Positions 25,431 through 33,717 of a DNA stretch of 64,000 nt are shown here, piece by piece (positions within the stretch are counted from its first letter, which is position 1; the number at the start of each line of letters is the position of its first letter). The stretch is from Phytohabitans maris (GTDB lineage Bacteria > Actinomycetota > Actinomycetes > Mycobacteriales > Micromonosporaceae), in contig NZ_JAVHUY010000032.1 of the NCBI RefSeq assembly GCF_031085175.1, forward strand, positions 1 to 64,000. The letters run 5' to 3'. The notes under the pieces were generated by a model. That model saw only the letters and a list, made by a program, of their open reading frames with translations, had not been told where the DNA came from and searched no databases. Position numbers and translations under genes: made by a program.

Positions 25431-26414
25431 ATGACGCTCCACCGCACCGACCAAGCCGAGCGCCCACGCCCGCGCCGCTGGCGCGGGCCGGCGATCGGTG
25501 TGGCCGCACTGGCGCTCGCCGCGGCCGGGGCACTGGTCGCGATGCCGGACGCGTCCGCCGCCACGTTCAACTTGCAGGGCTGGGCCACGCAGGGCGGCGG
25601 CACGACCGGCGGCGGCAGCGCCTCGCCGGTGACCGTCACGAGCTCGTCGGCCCTGATCAGCAACATGCAGGCCAGCGGCGCCCGGGTGATCCGGGTGTCC
25701 GGCACGATCTCGATCAGCGGCATGCAGAAGGTGGCGGCCAACAAGACCATCATCGGCGTCGGGAGCGGCGCCACGATCACCGGTGGCGGGCTCAACGTCT
25801 CCGAGGTGTCCAATGTGATCATCCGGAACGTCAACTTCCGGGGCTGGGGTGACGACGCGATCAACGTGCAGTACTCCACCCGGGTCTGGATCGACCACAA
25901 CAGCTTCAGTGACGGCAGCGACGGCGCGGTCGACATCAAGCGCGCCTCCGACTACGTCACGGTCTCGTGGAACCGCTTCTTCGACCACGACAAGACCGCG
26001 CTGCTCGGCCACTCCGACGGCAACGGCGGCGAGGACCGCGGCCACCTGCGGGTGACGTACAACAACAACTGGTTCGACGGCACCAACCAGCGGCACCCGC
26101 GGGTGCGCTTCGGCAACCCCGTCCACGTGTTCAACAACTACTACAGCAACATCGGCAGCTACGGCGTCGCCTCCACCTGCGAGGCGGGCGTCCTCGTCGA
26201 GGGCAACTACTTCGAGAACGTCGAGGACCCGTTCCACCGCGGCGAGGGCAGCTCGCCGGATGGCAACCTGGTCGCGCGCAACAACCACTTCGTCAACTCC
26301 GGTAGCGGGGAGACGGGCGGCAGCGTGGCCGGCATCCCGTACTCGTACCAGATGGACAGCGCGAGCAGCGTCAAGGCGTCGGTGACCAGCGGCGCCGGCA
26401 CCGGGAAGATCTGA
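25431..26414 (+). CDS. Secreted pectate lyase, polysaccharide lyase family 1
   Basis: A 327-residue secreted enzyme that cleaves polygalacturonate by beta-elimination. A twin-arginine-like signal (RPRPRRWRG then a hydrophobic stretch, cleavage near ASA at 43) starts the protein; the mature domain has the PL1 right-handed beta helix with calcium-binding aspartates in VWIDHNSFSDGSDGAVDIK and the RHPRVR motif (221-226) holding the catalytic arginine. Length fits a single-domain PL1. The regulatory region upstream has a LacI-type operator. It diverges from the CBM2-like gene and is followed by its own hairpin terminator. Confidence 0.94.
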   Translation: MTLHRTDQAERPRPRRWRGPAIGVAALALAAAGALVAMPDASAATFNLQGWATQGGGTTGGGSASPVTVTSSSALISNMQASGARVIRVSGTISISGMQKVAANKTIIGVGSGATITGGGLNVSEVSNVIIRNVNFRGWGDDAINVQYSTRVWIDHNSFSDGSDGAVDIKRASDYVTVSWNRFFDHDKTALLGHSDGNGGEDRGHLRVTYNNNWFDGTNQRHPRVRFGNPVHVFNNYYSNIGSYGVASTCEAGVLVEGNYFENVEDPFHRGEGSSPDGNLVARNNHFVNSGSGETGGSVAGIPYSYQMDSASSVKASVTSGAGTGKI

Positions 26415-26423
26415 TTTCCCAGC

Positions 26424-26450
26424 GGGCGGCGGGCGGTTGGCCCGCCGCCC
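26424..26450 (+). terminator. Hairpin terminator after the pectate lyase gene
   Basis: GGGCGGCGGGC, a GGTTG loop and GCCCGCCGCCC form a perfect 11-base-pair stem ten bases past the stop codon. No T-tract follows, as usual in this genus-level G+C range. Confidence 0.75.
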
Positions 26451-26520
26451 GCCCCCGGTGATGGCAGCTACCCGGAACGCGGTCCCCCGGCGGGCCGGGG
26501 GGGTCGCTCACGGCCCGGGG

Positions 26521-26562
26521 CCCCCCGGGGGGGGGGGGGGGGGGCCCCCCCCCCCCCCCCCC
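26521..26562. repeat. Homopolymer block C6-G18-C18
   Basis: Six C, eighteen G and eighteen C occur in a row, preceded by GGCCCGGGG. This makes a perfect G18/C18 palindrome directly before a family 1 palindrome. It is noncoding. Such a block is rarely stable and is a classic site of sequencing or assembly error. Confidence 0.9.
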
Positions 26563-26563
26563 G

Positions 26564-26617
26564 GTGATCGAAGCTCCCGTCAAGTCGTTCCAGCGGCGTG
26601 ACGGGAGCTTCGATCAC
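26564..26617. repeat. Family 1 palindrome embedding a stop codon
   Basis: The third copy of the GTGATCGAAGCTCC hairpin, between the convergent pectate lyase and MarR genes. The MarR gene's TGA stop (26616-26614 on the minus strand) lies inside GTGATCGAAG, exactly as for the TetR gene at the second copy. Confidence 0.85.
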
Positions 26618-27075
26618 GGAAGCGGGGTGAGGCGGGCGAGGATGAGCGCGCTGATCTCGTCGAGCTGGGCGACCTGCTCCGGGGTGAGGGCGTCGAAGAC
26701 CACCGACCGCACCTTCGCCACGTGGCCGGGCGCGGTCTCGACCACCTTCCGGTACCCCTCGTCGGTGAGCACGGCCAGGTAGCCTCGGCCGTCCTCCGGG
26801 GTCCGCTCGCGCCGCACCCACCCGCGCTCCTCGAGCCGGCCGACCAGGTGGGAGAGGCGGGACTGGGAGCCGTTGGAGAGCGTGGCCAGCTCGCTCATCC
26901 GCAGCGCGCGGTCGGGCGCCTCGGAGAGCATCGCCAGCACCCAGTACCCGAAGTGGGTGAGGTTTGCGTCCTGCTGCAGCTGGGCGTCGAGCGCGCCGGG
27001 CAGCTGCGTCACCACGGCCGCGAACCGCCGCCAGGCACGCTGCTGCTCGGCCGTCAGCCAGCGCGTCTCCTCCAT
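26614..27075 (-). CDS. MarR family transcriptional regulator
   Basis: A 153-residue winged-helix regulator. The recognition region is LRMSELATLSNGSQSRLSHLVGRLEERGWVRRERTPEDGRGYLAVLTDEG, with the family's wing arginine. Ligand is unknown. It is divergent from the MetE-like gene 108 bases away, and may control that gene and itself. The start ATG at 27075 overlaps TGATCAGATTTTA on the other side, an A+T-rich promoter-like patch. The stop codon is inside a family 1 palindrome. Confidence 0.9.
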   Translation of the reverse strand: MEETRWLTAEQQRAWRRFAAVVTQLPGALDAQLQQDANLTHFGYWVLAMLSEAPDRALRMSELATLSNGSQSRLSHLVGRLEERGWVRRERTPEDGRGYLAVLTDEGYRKVVETAPGHVAKVRSVVFDALTPEQVAQLDEISALILARLTPLP

Positions 27076-27171
27076 GATCAGATTTTACCGGCAGCGCGGG
27101 CCCGGCCACGCCCGCCTCGGGTTCGGGAAACCGGGCGCGACGAGGTGACGGGGCGCGGCTACATCGAGGTC

Positions 27172-27184
27172 TATCGTTAGCGGA
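27172..27184 (+). promoter_or_regulatory. Possible leaderless promoter of the MetE-like gene
   Basis: TATCGT at 27172-27177 fits the TAnnnT -10 pattern and would place +1 on the A of the ATG at 27184. No Shine-Dalgarno sequence precedes that ATG, consistent with a leaderless transcript, which is common in actinomycetes. A clear -35 box is not visible. Confidence 0.3.
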
Positions 27185-28305
27185 TGGATGCGCGTAACCG
27201 CCCACCATTCCGCGCCGACCACGTCGGCAGCCTGTTGCGACCCGCCGCGTTGCTGCGCGCGCGGGAGGACCGTGCCGCCGGCTGCATCACCGCCGACGAG
27301 CTCCGCGCGGTCGAGGACGAGGCGATCACCGAGGTCGTTCGCATGCAGGAGGAGGTCGGCCTGCGCTCGGCCACCGACGGCGAGTTTCGCCGGACCTCCT
27401 GGCACATGGACTTCATCTACCAGCTCGGCGGCATCGACCCCGCCGACGAGAAGCTGACCGTGCGGTTCTTCAACGACGAGGGGACGCTCGAGTTCAGCTC
27501 GGCCGCCCTCCGCGTGCACGACCGCGTCTGGCTCGCCAAGCCCATCTTCACCGACGCCTTCACCTACCTGCGGTCCCAGGTCAAGACGAACGTCCCCAAG
27601 CTCACCATCCCGTCGCCCAGCATGGTCCACTACCGGGGCGGCCGCGCGGCGATCGACGCGCGGGTCTACCCGGACCTGGACCAGTTCTGGGACGACCTCT
27701 CCGCCGCGTACGCCGAGGAGGTGCGCCAGCTCGGCCTGCTCGGCTGCACCTACCTGCAGCTCGACGACACCAGCCTCGCCTACCTCAACGACCCCCGGCA
27801 GCGCGAGCTGGTCGCCGCCCACGGTGGCGACCCGATGCACCAGCACGAGCGGTACATCCGGCAGATCAACGCCGCCCTCGCCGGGCGGCCGGCCGACATG
27901 GCCGTGACCACCCACATGTGCCGGGGCAACTTCCGGTCGTCGTGGGCGGCCGAGGGCGGGTACGACTTCGTCGCCGAGGCCCTGTTCACCCAGCTCGACG
28001 TCGATGGCTTCTTCCTGGAGTACGACGACGAGCGCTCCGGCGGCTTCGGCCCGCTCCGCTTCGTACCGCCCGGCAAGATGGTGGTGCTCGGCCTCGTCAC
28101 CACCAAGCGCGGCGAGCTGGAGAGCAAAGACGACCTCAAGCGCCGCATCGACGAGGCGGCCCGGCACGTACCGCTGGAGCAGCTCTGCCTCTCCCCGCAG
28201 TGCGGCTTCTCGTCCACAGTGGAGGGAAACGCCCTCGGCTACGACGAGCAGGTCGCCAAGCTGCGGCTGGTGGTGGAGACCGCGCGAGAGGTCTGGGGTG
28301 AGTGA
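27184..28305 (+). CDS. Cobalamin-independent methionine synthase-like protein (MetE C-terminal domain family)
   Basis: A 373-residue protein equal to the C-terminal catalytic half of MetE, like Bacillus YxjG/YxjH. ADHVGSLLRP is the typical N-terminal strand. Zinc ligands can be read: His and Cys in THMCRGN, Glu in the FFLEYDD region and Cys in QCGFSS. Without the N-terminal MetE half, the methyl donor may not be folate polyglutamate; YxjG-like proteins are thought to transfer methyl groups in sulfur recycling. It is followed, with an 8-base overlap, by a lipoprotein binding protein gene, hinting at a transported substrate or product. Confidence 0.88.
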   Translation: MDARNRPPFRADHVGSLLRPAALLRAREDRAAGCITADELRAVEDEAITEVVRMQEEVGLRSATDGEFRRTSWHMDFIYQLGGIDPADEKLTVRFFNDEGTLEFSSAALRVHDRVWLAKPIFTDAFTYLRSQVKTNVPKLTIPSPSMVHYRGGRAAIDARVYPDLDQFWDDLSAAYAEEVRQLGLLGCTYLQLDDTSLAYLNDPRQRELVAAHGGDPMHQHERYIRQINAALAGRPADMAVTTHMCRGNFRSSWAAEGGYDFVAEALFTQLDVDGFFLEYDDERSGGFGPLRFVPPGKMVVLGLVTTKRGELESKDDLKRRIDEAARHVPLEQLCLSPQCGFSSTVEGNALGYDEQVAKLRLVVETAREVWGE

Positions 28306-29251
28306 CGTGCGCCGCTTCCTCGCCTTCGCGCTGGTCGCCTGCCTCGTGGCCGGCTGTGGCTCCGACCCGCCCGCCTCCTCCGACGAGGGCCCGGACCGGG
28401 TCGATGTCGGGGTCATCGCGATCCTCGACGTGGCCCCGATCTACCTCGGCAAGGAGAAGGGCTTCTTCGCCAGCCGCGGCATCGACCTCACGCTGACCCC
28501 CGCGCAGGGCGGCGCCGCGATCGTGCCGGCGGTGGTCAGCGGCCAGTACCAGTTCGGCTTCAGCAACGTGGTGTCGCTGCTGCTGGCCCGCTCCGAGCGG
28601 CTGCCGCTCAAGGTGGTGAGCAACGGCAACAACTCCACCGGCGTGGACGGCGCCGACTTCGGCAGCGTGCTGGTCCGCGGCGACAGCCCGATCCGTACCG
28701 CCGCCGACCTGCCCGGCCACGACATCGCCGTCAACACCCTGCGCAACATCGTCGACACCACGGTCCGCGCCTCGGTCCGCAAGGCCGGCGCCGACCCGGC
28801 CGCGCTGAGGTTCACCGAGCTGCCGTTCCCGGACATGCCCGCGGCGCTGCGGAGCGGCAAGGTGGACGCGGCGTTCATGGTCGAGCCGTTCCAGTCGGCG
28901 GCCCGCGCGCAGGGCGCCCGCTCGGTGGCGTCGAGCTATGTGGACGCCGCGCCCGACCTGACCGTCGCGGTCTACTTCACCTCGCAGCCGCTGGTGGAGC
29001 GCGACCCCGACCTGGTCCGGCGGTTCGGCGAGGCCATGCGCGAGTCCCTGGCCTACGCCGACGCCCACCCGGACGAGGCGAGGCGCGTCATCGGCACGTA
29101 CACGAAGATCGCACCCGAGGTGATCGCGCAGGTCACCCTCCCGAAGTGGCCGCCGGAGGTCAACCGCGCCTCGGTACAGACCCTCGCCGACCTGGCCCTG
29201 CGGGACGGGCTGATCGACTCCCCGGTCGACGTCGGCGCGCTGCTCCCGTAG
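28298..29251 (+). CDS. Lipoprotein ABC substrate-binding protein, NMT1/SsuA-like
   Basis: A 317-residue solute-binding protein. The signal peptide ends in the lipobox VAGC, so it is a lipoprotein. The core (VAPIYLGKEKGFFASRGIDLTLTPAQGGAAIVPAVVSGQYQFGFSNVVS) is the NMT1/THI5/TauA-SsuA family pattern that binds pyrimidine precursors, sulfonates or nitrate. No permease or ATPase gene is adjacent, so it must use a transporter encoded elsewhere. GTG at 28298 has GAGAGG six bases upstream and overlaps the preceding stop; a second GTG at 28307 is possible. Link to the MetE-like enzyme suggests a sulfur compound. Confidence 0.88.
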   Translation: MSDVRRFLAFALVACLVAGCGSDPPASSDEGPDRVDVGVIAILDVAPIYLGKEKGFFASRGIDLTLTPAQGGAAIVPAVVSGQYQFGFSNVVSLLLARSERLPLKVVSNGNNSTGVDGADFGSVLVRGDSPIRTAADLPGHDIAVNTLRNIVDTTVRASVRKAGADPAALRFTELPFPDMPAALRSGKVDAAFMVEPFQSAARAQGARSVASSYVDAAPDLTVAVYFTSQPLVERDPDLVRRFGEAMRESLAYADAHPDEARRVIGTYTKIAPEVIAQVTLPKWPPEVNRASVQTLADLALRDGLIDSPVDVGALLP

Positions 29252-29259
29252 TGACACGA

Positions 29260-29288
29260 GGGCCCCGCCGCCGGTCGCGGCGGGGCCC
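29260..29288. terminator. Bidirectional hairpin terminator
   Basis: GGGCCCCGCCGC and GCGGCGGGGCCC form a perfect 12-base-pair stem with a CGGTC loop, followed by TTCTC. It stands between the convergent binding-protein and mannanase genes and can serve both. Confidence 0.85.
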
Positions 29289-29305
29289 CTTCTCGACCGT
29301 GCGGG

Positions 29306-30700
29306 TCAGCTGGCGGTACAGGTCGGGGTCGGGTTGGTGTTGGTGCCGTTCCAGGAGCCGATGAAGCCGAACGCGGTGGTCGCGCCGGCGCCGAGGCTGC
29401 CGTTGTAGCTCACGTTCCGGGCGGTCACGTTCGCGCCGCTGGAGGTGATCGTGGCGTTCCAGGACTGGTTGACGGTCTGGCCGGACGGGAACGACCAGCT
29501 GACCGTCCAGCCGCTGATCGCCGAGCTGCCGGCGGTCACCCGGACCTCGCCCTGGAAGCCGCCCTGCCACTGGCCGATCACCGAGTACGCGACCGTGCAG
29601 CTGCGCCCGGCCGGGGGCGGCGAGGTGGTGGGCGCCGTGGTCGGCGGGGTCGTGGGCGGCGTCGTCGGCGGGGTGGTCGGCGGGCGGGTGGTCGGGCCGG
29701 TGGTCGGGTTGGTGCCGCCGAACCAGCTCAGCTCGCGCGAGGTCTGCCGGATGCCGTTGGCGCCGTTGAAGATCCGCTGACCCCAGGAGGTGAGCTGGGC
29801 CGGGTCGAAGTTGGTGACCATGTCGAGGTACTCGACGCCGCCACCGTTGCCGCTCCAGCTCCAGCCGATGTAGCCGATCCCGTTCGCCTGCGTGTACGAC
29901 ATGATCGTGTCTTCGTCCGGGTTGCCGTCGGAGTGGTTGTGGCCGAACTCGCCGACCACGATCGGCAGCCCCGCCGTGCGGAAGCGGCCCAGGTAGTCCT
30001 GGATCTCCGCGGCGGTGTCGAAGACGCCGTACATGTGGATGGAGAAGACGGTGTTGCGCTGCGGGTCGGCGTTGAAGACCGTCTGCGCGTTGTCCCGCAT
30101 GATGAACCGCCAGTCCTGCCCCCACATCGGCGCGTCGACCATGATGAGGTGCTCGAAGCCGGCGTTGCGCAGCCGGCCGATCGCGCTGGACGTGGCGGTC
30201 GGCCAGGTGGCCGAGACGCTCTCGTTGTTGCCGAACGGCTCGTTGCCGATGTTGATGACGATGAAGTTCTCGGTGCCGGCGAGCACGCTGCGCTGGCTGA
30301 TCCAGTAGCTGGCGGCCTGGTCGAGGGTGGCCGCCGCGCCCTCCTCGCCGTACCCGGTGGTGTCGTGCGCCTCCAGCACGCAGAGCAGGCGGTTGGTGCG
30401 GCACAGGCTGACCACGGTGGCGAGGTCGTTGCTCGGGCCCCAGCGCTGGCCGCTGCCGAGCACCACCCGTACGGTGTTGGCGCCCAGCGCCTTGATGTTG
30501 GCGAACGAGCTGGTCTGGCTCGTGTACCAGACGTGCGGGTGGCTGACCCCGCGCATGACGACGTTGGTGCCGTTGGCCTCGACGATGCGGCCGCCGCTGA
30601 CCCGCAGGCCCACGGCGGCGTCGGCCGGCTTGACGAAGACGAGGACGGACGCGAGCAGGGCGACGGCCGCCGCGCAGACTATCGCGATCTTTCGTTTCAT
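29306..30700 (-). CDS. Secreted GH5 beta-mannanase with CBM2
   Basis: A 464-residue secreted glycosidase. A Sec signal peptide ends near residue 28. The catalytic domain (about 30-325) matches the GH5 subfamily 8 mannanases of Streptomyces (VMRGVSHPHVWY, CVLEAHDTTGYGE, WSWSGNGGGVEYLD); the acid/base is Glu154 of INIGNEPFG and the nucleophile Glu251 of VVGEFGHN. A PTTPPTTPP linker (about 330-358) leads to a C-terminal CBM2 of about 105 residues with its two terminal cysteines and exposed Trp residues, which binds cellulose. It is thus suited to mannan in plant cell walls. A possible operator AACCGGTT lies upstream. Confidence 0.93.
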   Translation of the reverse strand: MKRKIAIVCAAAVALLASVLVFVKPADAAVGLRVSGGRIVEANGTNVVMRGVSHPHVWYTSQTSSFANIKALGANTVRVVLGSGQRWGPSNDLATVVSLCRTNRLLCVLEAHDTTGYGEEGAAATLDQAASYWISQRSVLAGTENFIVINIGNEPFGNNESVSATWPTATSSAIGRLRNAGFEHLIMVDAPMWGQDWRFIMRDNAQTVFNADPQRNTVFSIHMYGVFDTAAEIQDYLGRFRTAGLPIVVGEFGHNHSDGNPDEDTIMSYTQANGIGYIGWSWSGNGGGVEYLDMVTNFDPAQLTSWGQRIFNGANGIRQTSRELSWFGGTNPTTGPTTRPPTTPPTTPPTTPPTTAPTTSPPPAGRSCTVAYSVIGQWQGGFQGEVRVTAGSSAISGWTVSWSFPSGQTVNQSWNATITSSGANVTARNVSYNGSLGAGATTAFGFIGSWNGTNTNPTPTCTAS

Positions 30701-30817
30701 GGATCACCTCGGAAAAGGAGCCCGGAGGGCATCGGACGGGGGCTTGCCCAAAGCCCCACGACGACCACCCGGCTCCCAGGGTGACGGCATCAGCGTAGAT
30801 GAATGGCTGGCGGGAAA

Positions 30818-30829
30818 TCAACCGGTTAA
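30818..30829 (-). promoter_or_regulatory. Candidate operator upstream of the mannanase gene
   Basis: TCAACCGGTTAA is an inverted repeat around AACCGGTT with a central CG, the general layout of LacI-family operators. It sits about 120 bases upstream of the mannanase start. It differs from the pectate lyase operator, so it would need another repressor. Weak evidence. Confidence 0.3.
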
Positions 30830-30954
30830 GTAACCGCCGGCGGGAGGTCAGGCCGGCTGTGCCGCACACCCCCCAAAGGTGAGGCGGATACACCCACCGG
30901 AGGTCAGGTAGATATAGTGCAACCGCTGCAAAGGGGGGAGCGGAGGGAGGCTCG

Positions 30955-31542
30955 GTGTCGCATCAGGGCGCCCAGGCTTCCCGGGTCCTGACCATTCCGA
31001 ACGGGATCAGCTTCGTCCGGCTGCTCGGCGTGCCGCTGTTCCTCTACCTCCTGCTCGGCCCGCACTCCGACGTCGCCGCGGTCGTCGTCCTCGCCATCGG
31101 CGGCACCACCGACTGGGTCGACGGGTACGTGGCCCGCCGCCTCGGCCAGGTCAGCCGCCTCGGCGAGCTGCTCGACCCCGCCGTCGACCGGCTCTACATC
31201 CTCGCCACGCTCGTCGCGTTCACCGCGCGCGAGGTGGTGCCCTGGCAGTACACGGCCGCGCTGCTCGCCCGCGAGCTGGTGCTGGTCGCCAGCCTGGCGG
31301 TGCTGCGCCGGTACGGGTACGGGCCGCCGCCGGTGCACTACGTGGGCAAGACGGCCACGTTCATCATCCTGGCCGCGTTCCCGGTGCTGCTGCTCGCGCA
31401 CGCCTCGGACGGGGCGGCGCCGGTGGCCTTCCCGATCGGCTGGGGACTGGCCTGGTGGGGCCTGGTCCTCTACTGGGTAGCTGCCGCGTTCTACGTGGTG
31501 CAGACCACCCAGCTCGTCCGGCGACGGATGGTCCAGCGGTGA
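30955..31542 (+). CDS. pgsA: CDP-alcohol phosphatidyltransferase (PgsA-like)
   Basis: A 195-residue polytopic enzyme that joins CDP-diacylglycerol to an alcohol. The signature D-G-x2-A-R-x8-G-x3-D-x3-D is present in DWVDGYVARRLGQVSRLGELLDPAVDR (written here across the motif). Several hydrophobic helices surround it. The position before DUF881, sbp and DUF881 genes corresponds to mycobacterial pgsA2 (Rv1822), so phosphatidylglycerophosphate synthesis or a related cardiolipin step is likely. GGAGGGAGG lies just before the GTG start. The next gene overlaps its stop by four bases. Confidence 0.9.
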   Translation: MSHQGAQASRVLTIPNGISFVRLLGVPLFLYLLLGPHSDVAAVVVLAIGGTTDWVDGYVARRLGQVSRLGELLDPAVDRLYILATLVAFTAREVVPWQYTAALLARELVLVASLAVLRRYGYGPPPVHYVGKTATFIILAAFPVLLLAHASDGAAPVAFPIGWGLAWWGLVLYWVAAAFYVVQTTQLVRRRMVQR

Positions 31543-32405
31543 ACGACAAGACCAGGGTGTACGCGCCGGACTTCCTCACCGAGCTGTTTCGCAACCCGCT
31601 CGACCCCGGGTACGCCGACGCGGCCCGGCGCAAGGCCATCGCCGGCGAGCCGCGCGGTTGGCGGGGCACCGGCGTACGGCTGGTGAGCGCGCTCACGCTG
31701 GTCGCGGTGGGTTTCCTGCTCGTCGTGGCGTACCGGCAGACGATGGCCGACGAGCCGTCCCGCACCCAGGCCCGGGCCGGCCTGGTCGACCAGATCGAGC
31801 AGCGCCAGGCGGTCACCGACGACCTGCAGAGCGAGGCCGACCAGCTGCGCGACGAGGTGGCCCGGCAGCGCGACGCGGTGCTCGACGACCGCGACGCGGC
31901 CCGGCTGCGCGACCAGGAGGCGGCCGCCGGGCTGGCCCGGGTGCGCGGCGACGGCGTGGAGGTGCGGCTGGACGACGCGCCGGACGCGGTCGACGCGGTC
32001 ACCGGCGCCGGCAAGCCCGACCTCGGCCGGGTGCTCGACCGGGACCTGCAGGACATCGCGAACGCGCTGTGGAGCGCCGGCGCCGAGGCCATCTCGATCA
32101 ACGACCAGCGGCTGACCGCCACCTCGACCATCCGCGCCGCCGGTTCGGCTATCCTGGTCGACTTCCGGCCGGTCACCCGCCCGTACGTGGTGCGCGCGAT
32201 CGGACCGGGCGACATGGAGGACGACTTCAAGGACAGCGCGACCGCGCGGCTCTTCCGGGCGCTGGTCGAGGACGAGGGCATGTCCTTCTCGGTACGCGGC
32301 GTCGACGACCTCACCCTCCCGGCCGCGTCCGAGCCGCAGCTGCGCTTCGCGACGCCCTCGCCCACCGCCACGCCCACCCCTCGCACCACGGAAGGCGGGA
32401 AATGA
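31539..32405 (+). CDS. DUF881 family membrane protein (first copy)
   Basis: A 288-residue protein with a cytoplasmic N-terminus, one transmembrane helix (about 45-66), a coiled coil (QIEQRQAVTDDLQSEADQL, about 85-130) and the DUF881 domain (GVEVRLDDAP...DLQDIANALWSAGAEAISINDQRL). In mycobacteria the paralog pair flanks sbp in the same order. DUF881 proteins occur beside division and cell-wall genes, and their function is not established. The GTG start overlaps the pgsA stop (GTGA). Confidence 0.9.
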   Translation: MNDKTRVYAPDFLTELFRNPLDPGYADAARRKAIAGEPRGWRGTGVRLVSALTLVAVGFLLVVAYRQTMADEPSRTQARAGLVDQIEQRQAVTDDLQSEADQLRDEVARQRDAVLDDRDAARLRDQEAAAGLARVRGDGVEVRLDDAPDAVDAVTGAGKPDLGRVLDRDLQDIANALWSAGAEAISINDQRLTATSTIRAAGSAILVDFRPVTRPYVVRAIGPGDMEDDFKDSATARLFRALVEDEGMSFSVRGVDDLTLPAASEPQLRFATPSPTATPTPRTTEGGK

Positions 32406-32439
32406 AGCACCCCACGACGGCGCCCCGCGGGGGGTCGGC

Positions 32440-32772
32440 ATGATCGCGGTACTCGCCCTGGCCGTCGGCGTCGTGCTCGGCGTCCTGCTGGACCCGACGG
32501 TGCCGGCCGCCCTCCAGCCGTACCTGCCGATCGCGGTGGTGGCCGCGCTCGACGCCGTGTTCGGGGGCGTGCGGGCCCGGCTCGACGGGATCTTCGACGA
32601 CAAGCAGTTCGTGATCTCGTTCATCTCGAACGTGCTGGTCGCCGCCCTGATCGTCTACCTGGGCGACCAGCTCGGCGTGGGCGGGCAGCTCTCCACGGGC
32701 GTCGTCGTCGTGCTCGGCGTGCGGATCTTCGGCAACGTGGCGGCCATCCGCCGGCGGCTCTTCAAGGCTTAA
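32440..32772 (+). CDS. sbp: Small basic protein, DUF1290 (Sbp)
   Basis: A 110-residue membrane protein with three hydrophobic helices (IAVLALAVGVVLGVLL, IAVVAALDAVFGGVRARL, FISNVLVAALIVYLGDQL) and the family motif DAVFGGVRARLDGIFDDKQFVISFISN. It is a homolog of Bacillus Sbp and mycobacterial Rv1824. It sits between two DUF881 genes and is one of the most conserved parts of the block. Function is unknown; partner of DUF881 proteins is a reasonable inference from fixed synteny. Confidence 0.92.
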   Translation: MIAVLALAVGVVLGVLLDPTVPAALQPYLPIAVVAALDAVFGGVRARLDGIFDDKQFVISFISNVLVAALIVYLGDQLGVGGQLSTGVVVVLGVRIFGNVAAIRRRLFKA

Positions 32773-32775
32773 ACC

Positions 32776-33657
32776 ATGACAGAACACAAGCCATCGGGTA
32801 CGGGCTGGCCCGAACCCGGCGCCGGGACGCCCGACGCCGAGGCGGCCCAGACCCGCACCGAACCCGAGCCGGAGTCCGTGACCGGGGACGCGTCGCCCGT
32901 ACCCGATGGTGGGTCTTCCGAAGATCTGGCGCCCGCGGAGGACGAGCGGCCGGCGGCGGCCAAGCGGCGGCTCACCTCGGCCGGCGTGGTGATCGCGGTG
33001 TTGCTGGCGCTGCTCGGCTTCACGCTGGTGGTGCAGGTCAAGAGCAACTCGACCGACTCCGGGCTCGCCTCGGCGCGGCAGGAGGACCTGGTCCGCATCC
33101 TCTCCGATCTGGAGGCGCGCGAGGAGCGGCTGCGCGACGAGATCGCCGACCTGGAGGAGAGCCAGCGGCAGCTCACCTCCGGCGCGGAGGGGCGGCAGGC
33201 GGCGCTCGACGAGGCGACCCGCCGCGCGGACGAGCTCGGCGTGCTGGCCGGCACGCTGCCGGCGCGCGGGCCGGGGCTGACCGTGCTCTTCCAGGAGGGT
33301 TCGGAGCGGCTGGCGGCGTCGGCGGTCCTGGACGCGGTGCAGGAGCTGCGCGGCGCCGGCGCGGAGGCGATGCAGATCGCCGGCAGCGACGGCACGGCGG
33401 TGCGGATCGTGGCCTCGACCTGGTTTCTGGACGCGGACGGTGGCATCGCGGTCGACGGGCGGCGGCTCTCCGCCCCGTACACGGTCACGGTGATCGGCGA
33501 GCCGCGGACCATGGAGACCGCGCTGAAGATACCTGGCGGGGTGGTGGAGTCGGTGGAGAACGACAACGGTACGGTGATCGTCCAGGAGCACGAAGTGGTC
33601 GACGTGTCGGCCCTGCGCGCCCCGACCAGCCTGCAGCACGCCCGACCGACCTCCTGA
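32776..33657 (+). CDS. DUF881 family membrane protein (second copy)
   Basis: A 293-residue paralog of the first DUF881 protein. An acidic, disordered N-terminus of about 65 residues leads to a transmembrane helix (AGVVIAVLLALLGFTLVVQV), a coiled coil (RILSDLEAREERLRDEIADLEESQRQL) and the DUF881 domain (GPGLTVLFQEG...AVLDAVQELRGAGAEAMQIAG). It starts three bases after the sbp stop, so all three genes are one transcript. The sister of mycobacterial Rv1825. Confidence 0.9.
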   Translation: MTEHKPSGTGWPEPGAGTPDAEAAQTRTEPEPESVTGDASPVPDGGSSEDLAPAEDERPAAAKRRLTSAGVVIAVLLALLGFTLVVQVKSNSTDSGLASARQEDLVRILSDLEAREERLRDEIADLEESQRQLTSGAEGRQAALDEATRRADELGVLAGTLPARGPGLTVLFQEGSERLAASAVLDAVQELRGAGAEAMQIAGSDGTAVRIVASTWFLDADGGIAVDGRRLSAPYTVTVIGEPRTMETALKIPGGVVESVENDNGTVIVQEHEVVDVSALRAPTSLQHARPTS

Positions 33658-33717
33658 TCCCCGTCGCTCTCGTCCCCTCTCGAACGTCTCGTCCCCTCCC
33701 GAAGTGAAGGAACGTCT

